This document shows, in pieces, positions 1 to 13,433 of a stretch of 64,000 nt of DNA; position 1 is the first letter of the stretch, and the number at the start of each line of letters is the position of its first letter. The stretch is from Zygnema cylindricum (taxonomy: Eukaryota > Streptophyta > Zygnematophyceae > Zygnematales > Zygnemataceae), in assembly GCA_037447655.1 (NCBI GenBank), contig JBBHKE010002191.1, forward strand, positions 116,859-180,858. Reading direction: 5' to 3'. The notes below the pieces were generated by a model that had not been told where the DNA came from, did no database searches, and worked only from the letters and a program-made list of their open reading frames with translations. The position numbers were made by a program, and so were the translations under genes.

Positions 1-88
1 GGGGTAGAGAGGGAGAGAGAGGGAGAGGGAGAGAGGGAGAGGGAGAGAGAGGGAGAGAGATGGAGAGAGAGAGAGAGAAAGAAAAAAA
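1..88. repeat. GA-rich microsatellite
   Basis: Nearly pure GGGAGA/GAGAGA repeats on the + strand. They lie in the intron after exon 9 of the minus-strand amidohydrolase gene, so they read as CT-rich in its pre-mRNA. Confidence 0.85.
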
Positions 89-144
89 CCAAACAAGAAG
101 TTAATAAAAAGCAACCGAAAAACATAAAAAAAGGTGCTTTTTAC

Positions 145-2884
145 CGAGCAGGACCAGTTTTGCATTGGCCCAATAGCAATATTTATTCCGTTTCCAGGAT
201 CGTGAAACTTCTCGACCGACTCCCTCCACAAGTCCATTATTTTCTTCGTGTTCTCGGCCTGCCAGTTCCATGCGTTCCCGTTGCATTCTTTTGTTTCCGT
301 TGCAGTGTTTTGTTTTGTTTTGGTTACAGAGTTGTTTTGTTTTGTTTTGGTTACAGAGTTTTGTTTTGTTTTGTTTTTGTTACAGCGTTTTCTTTTTTAT
401 TTGTTGCAGTGTTTTGTTTTTCATACAATGTTTTGTTTTCATGGTATTATACATTGTTTTGTTTCTGTTACATTGTTTTTTTTCCGTTGAATCGGTTTGT
501 TTTCATCGCATTGCTTTGTTTTCACGACATTGATTGTTTTTAATAACGTTGTTTTGGTTTTAATACGTTGTTTTGTGTCCGTTTATTTTGTTTGCAGTAC
601 ATCGTTTTCCTTTCTTTGGGCTACAATGTTTCCATTTTGTGTTTGTTACACTGTTTCCCATTCCGTTCCAGTTGCATTGTTTCCATTCCATTTCCGTTTT
701 ATCCCCGTAACGTTTCCATGAAACTCTTTCGGTTTTGTTTCCGCTCTATTCTTCGTTTTTGTTCCATTTCCATGTCTGTTTTGTTCGGTCTCCGTATTGT
801 TAAGTTTTTTCCGTGTCAAAATGTTTTCTTCCGTTTAATTCCACTATTTGTTTCCCATGTGTTTCCCTTCCGTTCCGTAATAGTTTGTTTCCAATTCCGT
901 TTAACTTGTTATATTTTGTTTTGTTTAGAAAAAACAACAAAGTCAGTTGCCTTCGCCCTTCATTTTGCTTTTTCATTTCTTAAAAAAGATTACAAAAGTA
1001 ACTATTCAAGCTTAAATTATTGGGGAAATAAACAATTTCATCATTCTCCTTTCATAAAATTAAGTTTCAGCATTAAATTCCAATTCCATCATAGAAAAAA
1101 CTGCCAAAACGGTTGCTTCTTCGGAATGTCAACTCTCGAATAAACAGACAATAATTTTTATTTTGCTAAATGAGAGGAGCGGGAAAGAGAGCAGAGGGAG
1201 AGAGAGAGAGGGAGGGAGAGAGAGAGAGAGGGAGAGTGTCTTACATCTCTTAAGCCAAAATCCTCTCTCAGCTCCCCATTGGGCGCCAGCCCCCCCAAAG
1301 TCTCCCCTTTCTCTCTCGCCTCCTCATTCAGCTCCTTGGCATTGGTCACCAGTGGGTAGTAGTTCTGGGGGGGGGGAGGGAGGGAGAGGATTAAAGGGAG
1401 GGGATTAAAGAGAGGGGACTAGAGGGAGAAAGAGGAATAGGGGAGACAGAGGAGGATTAGGGGACGGCGAGAGGTAGGGGACGAGAGAGAAAGAGGAGCA
1501 GAATAGGGAGGGAGGGAAGAGAAGGGAGGGGAGAGGGAGAGAAAGAGGAGGGAGAGGGAGAGGAGAGGCAGAGTGAGTGAGAGAGAGAGGTGAGGTAGGG
1601 TAGTTGGGGGGAGAGGAAGGGCGAAGGGAGAGAGAGAGAGGGAGAGGGAGGGTACCGTTCTGTCCAAGTCAGCCAGCATACTGAGACCTCCTCTCCATCC
1701 CCCCTTCCCAAAGAAAAGTTAGAAAAGTAATTTACTTCAATAAAAGTAAAGGGTGAAAAAGATAATATATAAAAAAAACCAAAACAAAAAAAAAAATGTA
1801 CTCAACTCAGAAACTTTTTGAAACAGTACTCTAAAATTCAAAAGTACAAAACGGACTATTTACTGAATTCACCTCCTTAAAAGTATAAACATGAAACTAA
1901 AACTAAGAACAAAAAAATAAACTGAAAGAACAGTGAAGTGCATCAAATTGTTATTTACTGATTCATGGTTTTTTTAATCTTTCGTTTTTTTTATTCTTAA
2001 TTTTTAAGTTCCCTACGGCGCTATAAATGCTCGGATTCCGGATTTCTTGTATCCCTCGACGGCCGCCTCCACATCCCCTATATGGCGACAAAACCTAAAA
2101 AATAATAAATAAAAATAATAAAAAAAAAAAAAAAAACTGATTAAAAATAAAAGTAAAAGTAAAATAATGTAATACAAGCTAAAAGTTTTGGAAACTATCA
2201 AATTGAAATAAAAGGCGAGAGTAAACAAAACAAAATAAAAAGGAAAAAAAAAAAAAAAGAAAAAAAAAAAAAAAAAAAAAAAAAGCAACTGGCAAAAAGA
2301 TTATTTACGTTAATAATAAAAGTACCTTTATTAATAATAACAGTAATAGTAGTAGACATAATAATATTAACAATATTAATAAAACTTATAATATTATTAA
2401 TTATAATAATACCAATAATAATAATAAAAATAATAAAAAAAAACAATTATAAAATTCATAATAAAATATAAACAATAATAATAGAAATGACTAAAAATAT
2501 TAATAATAGGAATAATAATACTAATAATAATAATATATAAACATTAACAATAACAATATAAGTAATAATAATAATAAAAATAATAGGAATAATACGAATA
2601 ATTGAAAAGATAATGATGATGATAATAATTATAACAGTAATAGTGTTAATGATGATAATAATGGTAATCATAAAGATAATGATAAAAATCCAACCAAGAA
2701 AAAATAAGGGCATACAGCCACACTTTCAACAAAAGCAGCCAGATAAAACAAAAAAGAGTAAAAGAGGCTCACAGGTGGTCCATTATGGCGGTGCCACCTG
2801 TCATGATGGTCTCCAGACCCATGTGGAGGGCAGAGAGGTACACCTGAGAGGGAGTGAAAAGAGAGAGAGAAGGGAGAGAGAGAG

Positions 2885-2929
<45 letters not shown>

Positions 2930-5223
2930 TGGAGGAGAGAAAAAAGAGGGAGAGAGATAGAAGAGTTAAAGAGAGAGAGAAGAGAGAAAGAAAAAGAAAA
3001 AGAGAGAGAGAGAGAGAGAGTACATAAAATGGCAACATAGAATGAAGAAAAAATTGACAGACTACGTGAATCAATTTCAACTCCATAACAGCATTCATTC
3101 CAGTTTCACAAAAGGACAAAACACACATCCCAGATACAGACAAACTTCCATAAGAAAAAGTACGCAATCTGTACCGTATGAGTGGGACAGTCCGGGTCAC
3201 GTCGTGGGTCGCATTTGTGGTAGAGGGCGTCCACCCAGAGCTCCAAAGGCTGTCTCCCATAGGCCCAGCATAAATTAGAATACTGCCAAAAAAGTACCGC
3301 AGCGTACCACCTGCCAGCTGGCACATATGCAGGACCACACCGAAAGCCATTCCCAAGATAAACCCAAATGTCACATTTGCTTCAGGAATTGCTCCAAAAA
3401 CTGAAAACAAAAAAAAACGGGAGAGCGAGAAAAGAGTTGGGAATATTAAGTAGAGAGTTATTTTTCACTAGCATTGTTAATTTAAAGGGTATATATAGGG
3501 TACATAGGGCCCACCAAGGGCAGAATGGCCCCTCGGGCCCACTGCTCGATGCTGTGAGTGTGAGCATTTACGGTCCCTGGGACCATCTGAAGAAGAACAG
3601 AGAACGGAGAACAGAGAATGGAAGGATGGCAGATAACGGATGACGGATGATGGAAAATGGAAAACGGAGAATGGGTAACAGATGGCAGATAATGGAGGGC
3701 AGACGACAGGTAACGATTAACGGAGGCCGAATAACGATAGTGGATGACAAACGGAGGACAAAAACAGAATGGAAACAAGAACGGAAACAGAAAGGAAACG
3801 GAATGGAATGGGAAGGGAAATGGAACAGAGAATAGTAAGTGGGGAGGGGGGGGGAGAAGGGGGAACGGGGGAGGGGGGAGGGAAAAAGGGGGAGAAGGAG
3901 AATATTAAAATACTAGAACAACGCACGATAGGGAAGAAGGGGAAGTAGGAGAGTAAGAGTGGAGGCAAGAGGGAGTGAGAGAGAGGGAGAGAGAGAGATG
4001 TGGGAGAGAGTAAGAAAGGGAGAGAGGGAGTGAAAGAGATAGGAATAAGGGTGGAAGAGGCAGAGAGAGAGAGAGGGAGAGAGGAGGGTGAGGGAAAGAA
4101 AATGAGAGGGAGAGGGAGAGAGAGGGAGAAAGACAGGGACGGGAAAGAGAACGAGGGAGGGGAGAGAGGGAGAGAGAATGGGAGGGATAAGGGGAGGGAG
4201 AGAGAATTGAGAGGGAGAGGAAAAAGGCAGAGTGAGCGAAAGCAAAGAGGGAAGCGAAGGAGAGAGAAAAGGAGGTAGAGAGCGAGGAGAGAGAAGGGAA
4301 GGGAGAGAGTCCAGAGGGAGAAGAGCGAGTAAGAGGAGAGAGGAAAAGAGAATAGGAGAAAGGAGAAAGAAGGGGAGGGAAAGAGAATGAGAGGGATGGA
4401 GAGAGAGGGAGAAAGAAGGAAAGGGAAAGAGAACTAGAGGTGTAGAGGGAGGGGGACAGAAAATGGGAAGGAGAGGAGAGAAAGCGAGAGAATGGGAGGA
4501 AGACAGGGAGAGAATGAGAGGGAGAGGAGAGAGGGAGAGAGGAGGAGAGTAAAGTAGCAGAGAGATAAAGTGAGGAGAGAGGAAAAGGGACAAGGAGAGA
4601 GAGAGAGATAGATAGATAGAGAGAGGGAGACAGAGAGGGAGAGGATTTTTTTGTTTTTCTTTGTTTTTATTTTTTAGATGAAATGCAAGGTCTTTTTCTT
4701 GAAAGGAGGGAGGAATAAAAATTAGAACTATTTGCATGTTCTTATGGGTCATTGAGAACTCTTTTGTCGTTTTTCATGTTTACTTGGTTTCTGACAAAAA
4801 ATGATAAGTTCTCCTCCATTTTTTAGGGTTACAACAGAACTTTTTTTTTTTTTTCACTGACCATCATGTTGGCGCCATCCACAATCTGCCACGTGGCGGT
4901 TTCTGATTCCGGGAGGCTGCTCAATTCAGGAGCCGGCTTCACACGTGCGATGAGCCCCCCTGATAGGAGGACGTCGAATCGGCCATAGCTGTGCGGAAAA
5001 CGGAGGATTATTTATTTATTTATTTGTTTGTTTATTTACTTATTTTCTGAGGGAGAAGAATGTGGTTCATTCCGAGAAAGCGACGAAGAAGAAAAATAAA
5101 AGGAGAAGAAAAAAAAAAAAAAAAAAAGAGACAAAGTGGGATGAAAGACTATTACCCATTTTTACCCTCGACTTCGGTAGGAAGCAACACATTCGAAATT
5201 AAAAATTCTCCCTCGTCCGCCAT
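145..5223 (-). CDS. Amidohydrolase (COG0402-like metal-dependent deaminase/hydrolase), 5' nine exons, partial
   Basis: I assembled nine exons by hand: 5156-5223, 4862-4988, 3515-3586, 3175-3249, 2773-2843, 2017-2094, 1656-1680, 1245-1364 and 145-258. Every junction is GT-AG and every phase closes, giving 250 uninterrupted codons. The start is ATG at 5223 in a good context (AAGCCATGG). The N-terminus reads MADEGEFLISNVLLPTEVEG, then GRFDVLLSGGLIARV, the usual amidohydrolase beta-sandwich lead-in. VPGTVNAHTHSIEQWARG follows, with metal ligands H74 and H76 (HxH). PLELWVDALY, TGGTAIMDHL, then GIRAFIAPML and DPGNGINIAIGPM follow in the family order. The family runs about 450-480 aa, so the remaining metal ligands and the C-terminus lie left of base 1. 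The family includes guanine, cytosine and triazine hydrolases; the substrate is not deducible here. Exon 4 has a weak polypyrimidine tract, so its 5' edge is the least certain. The domain is expected to be cytosolic. Confidence 0.88.
290..900. repeat. Degenerate TGTTTTG / GTTACAG minisatellite
   Basis: Repeated blocks of TGTTTTGTTTTGGTTACAG decay into TTCCGTT-type repeats toward 900. The tract fills most of the amidohydrolase intron between exons 8 and 9 (259-1244). The long + strand frames across it are rich in Phe, Val and Cys and are low-complexity artefacts, not genes. Confidence 0.75.
1368..1655. repeat. Purine-rich (GGGAGA) tract in intron
   Basis: An almost unbroken G/A tract on the + strand. 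It is intron 7 of the minus-strand gene, so its pre-mRNA is a pyrimidine tract running up to the exon 8 acceptor. Confidence 0.85.
2100..2700. repeat. Poly-A and AAT/TAA-rich arrays in intron
   Basis: Homopolymeric A stretches (2113-2130, 2243-2284) are followed by degenerate AAT/TAATAA trinucleotide arrays to about 2690. They lie in amidohydrolase intron 5, between exons 5 and 6. No coding potential is visible. Confidence 0.8.
2851..3020. repeat. GA microsatellite in intron
   Basis: Runs of GAGAGA flank short GGAGG interruptions. They lie directly upstream, on the sense strand, of the exon 5 acceptor at 2844, so they provide an exceptionally long pyrimidine tract. Confidence 0.85.
3596..3760. 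repeat. Degenerate heptanucleotide (RNRAYGG) repeat
   Basis: About 20 units can be laid out seven bases at a time, such as ATGACGG ATGATGG AAAATGG then AAAACGG AGAATGG. The units keep a 3' GG or AG and drift elsewhere. The tract lies in amidohydrolase intron 2, next to exon 3. Confidence 0.65.
3838..4655. repeat. Long purine-rich GA/GGGAGA tract
   Basis: About 800 bases almost free of C and T on the + strand, ending in GATA repeats near 4610. It occupies the rest of amidohydrolase intron 2. The long Ser/Leu/Pro-rich minus-strand frame here is an artefact of the repeat. Confidence 0.85.
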
Positions 5224-6448
5224 GGCTTTCTCTTATCCCTCCCACTGATTTAATTTTTGTCTTTTCCTATTTGAATTGCTCAAAATTAAAATTTTGGAAT
5301 AGTACAGTACCGTACTGGCAGCAATTTTAGGGTTTATTTTGGTCTGGTTTATGGATGCTTGACTGATAAAACGACGAAAAGAAGATGCTTATTTTGTCTT
5401 TTTCCCGACAACGACATTTCCTGCTCGTTACATATTTGTCGTTATCGACGATTTTAAGTTTCGATTTGTCGGTCAACCTAGTTTATGGTCCACACAGAAC
5501 CTTTTGAAGGCCCTTTCCCATTGAAAAAGTTTTTTCGTACATTTTTTCGTCTGACAGATGTACGATACAGTACAGTACCGTTTATCGTTAGTGGCGTCTG
5601 TTTTTTTTCGCCACGTAAAAAACATACATTTTCCGAAGATTAGAAATCCGACGGTTTCGATTGAAAAGGAAGATCTTACGCCTAATTAGAAATCTCCGTT
5701 TGGAAAACGGACACATGTTCACAGAGAATAACTGGATAAAGTGGCGAAGAAACGCGGGCGCCAATAGCGATTCAGAGTGTACTGCAGCTGTCGCAGCAAA
5801 GTGACGTAAGCAAATGGAAGATCGCGCAATCAAATCTTTCCGTGATCTAACCGAATCTTTCCTCGAGCGCGCGTCTTCACTTCCTAACATTTTTTCCCCG
5901 TAAATGTGGGACATACTGTACTATACTGTACTGTATTGTAGTTTTACATAAACGTACAGCTAATGATGTACGAAATCGAGAAGCGTACATCGTAAAAGGT
6001 TAGTAAACATTTGGCCAAAACCTGCAACCTCGGTAACTGCGCGAGAAACGTAAAAGAAGGGTCACTTCTGGCATCGGGCAGTTAAAAAATTCGTACTCCG
6101 CCAGCCAGCGTCCCACTTTTCGTACATTCGCAGGCTGGCGACCAAAGCCACGCGTCAGACATCTGACGAGATATTTCAATCTTGAGTAGGGACTGTGATT
6201 ACTGACAGGAGTACAAGCCCGTACCTCTGAAACGACAAAATAATATTGTTAACGCAGGTACAATGAGAGAAAAATTATTGGAAACGCTGAATACTGCTCC
6301 CACGTTACAGTACAGGTAATATAAGTGAAATACCCGTATTATACGTATATTGTACAAGGCAGCAGTATATAGTATTTCCAATATTTTTCCACATTAAAAA
6401 TATGGTTACAACAAGCGTTCACCTAAACGACAGTGACGACTTTCCACA
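5224..6448. other. Upstream region of the amidohydrolase gene; no other gene seen
   Basis: This should hold the 5'UTR and promoter of the minus-strand gene starting at 5223. No clear TATA box was found. The stretch is rich in GTAC-containing words (for example 5303-5320, 5560-5580 and 5910-5945). Open frames are short and show no recognisable domain. Confidence 0.5.
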
Positions 6449-6456
6449 GTTTCCAG

Positions 6457-7304
6457 TAGTGTTGGGTATCGAGGACCCATTGCGGATATTCGATATACAG
6501 TATATCGAATTTCAGGTACCCGATATTCGATATATTGCTTCGATATATCGAATATCAAATCATCGCGATATATTGCCGATATATCGTATCGTCAATATAT
6601 CGAAGCTAAAAAAAAAAAATAAAAAAAAAAAAAATCCCACAGGTTTTCAAAGCCTGGTGACTTCGGACAAAGTGACTGTAAAATCTTTGCCGGAAAGAAA
6701 TACGGTTTTTTCCTGAAAGTCAGCGGAGTGAAGAGATCTCTGAGGTACATTGACGAGGTACACTTGTGAAGTACACGTACGTCAAACGCAAGTACGATTT
6801 TCCATACGAAAAAGGTCGGTTTCTAGATGTTTGATGATTTTTGAGATTTGATAGTCAGCTTACGTGGAGCCATTCATATCAAAACACGTATGTAAAACTT
6901 ATTTAGAAACGATACGCGATGTACCCGATGCCTCTGTAATACATAAATTTTGTTGTCCGTACTATTACAGAGACCTCCTCGTGTACCCATACCCCAAAAA
7001 AGCAATCATTAGAATTACAGAATTAGTACTTTTTTGTCGGTTACATTTTGCGGCGTCTACTTTAAGTCACGGAACGAAAATCACGGCGTACGTGGCGTAT
7101 TAGACAATTTGACTTTTTCGCAAAAATAACATATTATATAAAAAAATAAAATTATTAAATTTAAAAAATACTATATATCGCGATATATATCGCGATGGTT
7201 TATGTTGGTCGCGGTACGATATATCGAGGATTCTCCTCGATCGATATTCGATATATCGAATATCGAGATTATCGCGATATGAATTTACCCAATACCCAAC
7301 ACTA
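6457..7304. mobile_element. Non-autonomous hAT element (848 bp)
   Basis: The ends are inverted repeats (TAGTGTTGGGTAT at the left, ATACCCAACACTA at the right). A perfect 8-bp direct repeat GTTTCCAG flanks it at 6449-6456 and 7305-7312, the hAT target-site length. Both subterminal regions are packed with CGATATATCG-like palindromes (6488-6605 and 7172-7282), which may be transposase binding sites (inference). No transposase is encoded, so mobilisation would be in trans. Confidence 0.9.
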
Positions 7305-7362
7305 GTTTCCAGTATAGGTTGACGGCATTTTAATACCGCGCACGAAATATTCATGAGCACAG

Positions 7363-7565
7363 TACACCTTGAATCGTTATTAGCGTCTAGAAATTATTAG
7401 TGTAAAGAAAAAATTAGCGTCATTCATTCTAATTTAGTGCCAGGAGACGTGGCAGATTATGGTCCACGTCCTTAAATAGTGTAATTTATTCTATTTAAGG
7501 TATCAATGTCAAAATTTTGGGGTGCCGATATAGCGTACATAAGGCTAATAACGATTCGCGGTGTA
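7363..7565. mobile_element. TA-flanked MITE, family M1 (short form)
   Basis: Ends read TACACCTTGAATCGTTATTAG at the left and CTAATAACGATTCGCGGTGTA at the right, near-perfect inverted repeats flanked by TA. The same TIR (CACCGCGAATCGT...) recurs at eight other sites in the window. The TA target suggests a Tc1/mariner-type partner (inference). Confidence 0.85.
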
Positions 7566-7873
7566 CAGTTAAGTGTCAATTTTTACGGACGCCGTAGGAT
7601 TTTATATCGGCATGCTGAATATTCGACTGTTCAAGGACTATTTACGACATGCGTACATATAGGATGACTAGGTTGACGATCAGTTTTGGTGACTAGGGCA
7701 ATTTGTAGCAAATTACTGTAGCATACGGAGAGATTCTCAATTCTGATGTGTTTTACGCTACGTCACTTGTGAAGAATCCCTGGTGTAAAACTATTAAAAA
7801 AAACTTAATAATTAAAAAAAACTTAAAAGTTAAAGAAAAGTTTATAAAAAGAATAAAGTATAAAGGTGACTAA

Positions 7874-8603
7874 GGGTCAAGTTCCATCAGTCGTTTCTGT
7901 AATCGTACGGCCAACTCTACGGGCCCGGTTAATTGAGTCGATGTTCCATCATGAAGAGTCTGTAATCCAGGTGTTATGCATTGAGTGGCTCCACGTGGGT
8001 TTTAACCGAATATTTAAAATCTTTCAAAAATCTTCACACCGACAAATTTCGCTTCAAATCTTCAGTTGCGTACCATGTGCCTGCGTACCAAGTCGTAATA
8101 CGACATAAATTTTGTACTTTCTACAAACGCCAATCTTTTACGCCAGCTCACTTTTTAGGGCTCCTGTTTTCGAACATGACGAAAATCCTTAGCTGGAAAT
8201 AGTGTGACGAAAGAAATTGTGCGACGAAGGACCGTTTCGAGATGACTTTTTAAATTTTCAGTTGTAATTTGAAAAGTACAAACTATGTACAAATTTTGTC
8301 AATTTTCGTTGGTTTTCCATCGAGACACGTAACTTATTTGTCCAGCGTGTCACGATTAATTTTTTTCTGTATTTGCCAACCCACCTCCTACAAATACATT
8401 GGCAGCTACAGAGAAAAAATCAGCGAACGCCTCGCATATGAAAATCCGACGGTCAGCATTACCTCCCAGACCTTCGGAGAGTATTGGCAAGATTCTTTGT
8501 AATGTATGTTTTCGTATAAAAACAAAATAAGCGGTACGTTCTGGTACGGATAGTCGAGGATTTCTGTAAACTACCCCAATTTTCCTCTGATGGAACTTGG
8601 CCC
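7874..8603 (-). mobile_element. MITE family M3 (730 bp), TAA target duplication
   Basis: Inverted ends GGGTCAAGTTCCATCAG and CTGATGGAACTTGGCCC are bounded by TAA at 7871-7873 and 8604-8606. The interior is the reverse complement of the elements at 23781-24514 and 31637-32411. The 3-bp TWA-type duplication fits PIF/Harbinger-class MITEs. The 104-aa minus-strand frame inside is conserved only because the repeat is. Confidence 0.85.
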
Positions 8604-8606
8604 TAA

Positions 8607-11739
<3,133 letters not shown>

Positions 11740-12776
11740 TGTTGAAATTTATAGATTTCTAAAGTATTTTCTAGGTTTAAATATGTTTTTATAAAAGGAA
11801 AAGAAAAGGACAGGACAACCTGCCTCCACCTCCGCTCTCTAGCCCCCATACTTGTTGTAGTCACTGGAGGTTAGAGAGGGTGGTTGATCCATGGCTGCCT
11901 TAGTTCAACAGGCAGCTATTTTTAGTAGGTTACTAAAAATATACTTGATGGACCAGAGATTTGATCTCGGTACCTACGGTTCGTCAAGTTGGCCTGTAGC
12001 GGTCAGCTTTATCCTAATAGACTAGGACCAATGCTAAGTGCTATGGTATGTGATAAATATATATATAGTTCGGGTGAATTGAATCCATTAAACTACAACT
12101 GTAGACGGCATACATAGATTCAATTTTAAAGAGTACGTCGTACGATGCTAATTCAAAACGGATACCACGCATTTGTTTCGCCAGCGAAACAAAAACCGCG
12201 CAAGTATTTATTACGGCTAAGATTGCGTTTCACATAAAATCCAACGGCGCACATCATCGCCGAAATCTCGGAGTGGTCACTTTTGCGTTTTGTGACGTGG
12301 CATGACCAGGAGCCACGTGGAGAGATGACATTCAGTAATAGGAATTGCGAGGAACGTACGGACGAGTGAAAAGCGGACACGCGTCCGCGTAATAACCTTG
12401 TCGTACATAGGTCGTACAAAAGGTACATCAACAGTAGTACCTTTTTGTACGGTACAGTAATCTGATTGGTCTGTACTTCAATAGATAGAAGTTATTAGAG
12501 AGAATCAGGACTTAGAAAATTTTGGTAGGTAGTCACCTCTCCCTTTGAGAGTTTGTACAAATTGGCATTTTTACTGCCTCATAACTTATCGCCTGGTTGG
12601 GCGTTTTCAGAGATTTTTTTTTCTACGGACTCAAAGGAGTCCAGGCTGCACAAGGGTGCAATCAAATTGTCACTTTGCCTCCTTGAGCAGCATTGGTTGT
12701 GGCTTGAAGTGGGTTAGTTAAATACTATCTAGAGGCTTCCTGTATTCTGTAGTCCAATGGAGGATACAGAATTACA
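11740..12776 (+). repeat. Copia-1 5' LTR
   Basis: Starts TGTTGAAATT and ends GAATTACA. It aligns over its length with 17111-18150, sharing the blocks GGTAGGTAGTCACCT and CTGTAGTCCAATGGAGGA. It diverges enough to indicate an old insertion. It is also related to the solo LTR at 40488-41644. Confidence 0.93.
11946..12030 (-). other. tRNA-like segment inside the 5' LTR (antisense)
   Basis: Read on the minus strand it begins TGGTCCTAGTCTATTAGGAT (A-box-like TAGTCTATTAGG) and later has ACCGAGATCAAATCTCTGG, a T-arm-like hairpin with a B-box-like core. The rest does not fold as a proper cloverleaf, and the acceptor halves do not pair. It is not called a tRNA gene. Confidence 0.5.
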
Positions 12777-12789
12777 GGTTATGGGCCCA
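12777..12789 (+). promoter_or_regulatory. Primer-binding site, half-tRNA-iMet type
   Basis: GGTTATGGGCCCA directly abuts the LTR end. It is complementary to TGGGCCCATAACC, the anticodon arm of eukaryotic initiator tRNA-Met. Drosophila copia is known to prime from the same half-molecule. Confidence 0.85.
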
Positions 12790-13433
12790 CCCTCTAGGGT
12801 GCCCACCTTCAATGGATCTGGGTTCATCTATTGGGAAGCTATGATGATGGGAGCTTTGTGTGAAAAACGATACTAGGGTATCGGAGTGGACAAGTGAAAC
12901 GTCCACCTTCGAGAACTCCACCAGGATTTGGAGGAGTAAGGTTTCCCGCAACAACGGCTGCCTCAGCGGAGGAGGCAGATGATGGAGACAGCAGTGTGTC
13001 CGAAAAAGGGAAAGGGAAGGAGACACCCTTCACTCTTATTGCCACAGTATAGGGAGCGGCGACCGTGACGACCGTGGAGAACGATAATCAAATGTGGGAG
13101 GATGTAAACATGGCTGCCAAAAACTTCATTCTGAGGCACCTCACTCAAGCTTTGGCCACTTCTCATCTTCACATTTACAAGGCCGAGGAGCTGTGGGTGA
13201 GTTTGGTGGAGATTTATAGAGCTGTAACTATTTAAGAGCTCCAGTTGGCTGAGCAAAAGCTAGTGAGTTACACTTACAAAGGAGGAAAGATGTTAGATTA
13301 CTGTAATGATATTTCTTGTTTGTATATGTAAATGGAAAGTGCCAGGTGGACAGGTACAATGAAAATGAAAGTTAACACCCTTATCATGAAATTACCAGAT
13401 GTGTTCGAAAACATAGTGTACCGAGTATAAGAA
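12790..13433 (+). pseudogene. Copia-1 gag N-terminal part, broken
   Basis: The opening RVPTFNGSGFIYWEAMM resembles the F-x-G-x-x-Y-x-x-W start of Copia Gag. Fragments such as MLDYCNDIS and NTLIMKLPDVFENI follow a UBN2-type Gag order. Stops interrupt it near 12874, 13234, 13331 and 13428, so no full Gag is encoded. Confidence 0.7.

Noticed and set aside
3187-3410. Hydrophobic minus-strand frame FGAIPEANVTFGFILGMAF..., resembling an aquaporin segment with a variant NPA motif
   Set aside because: It overlaps amidohydrolase exon 4 in another frame, has no second half-domain nearby, and cannot be spliced in phase with its neighbours.
3913-4752. 279-codon Ser/Leu/Pro minus-strand frame
   Set aside because: Translation of a GA/CT tract in an intron; low complexity with no domain.
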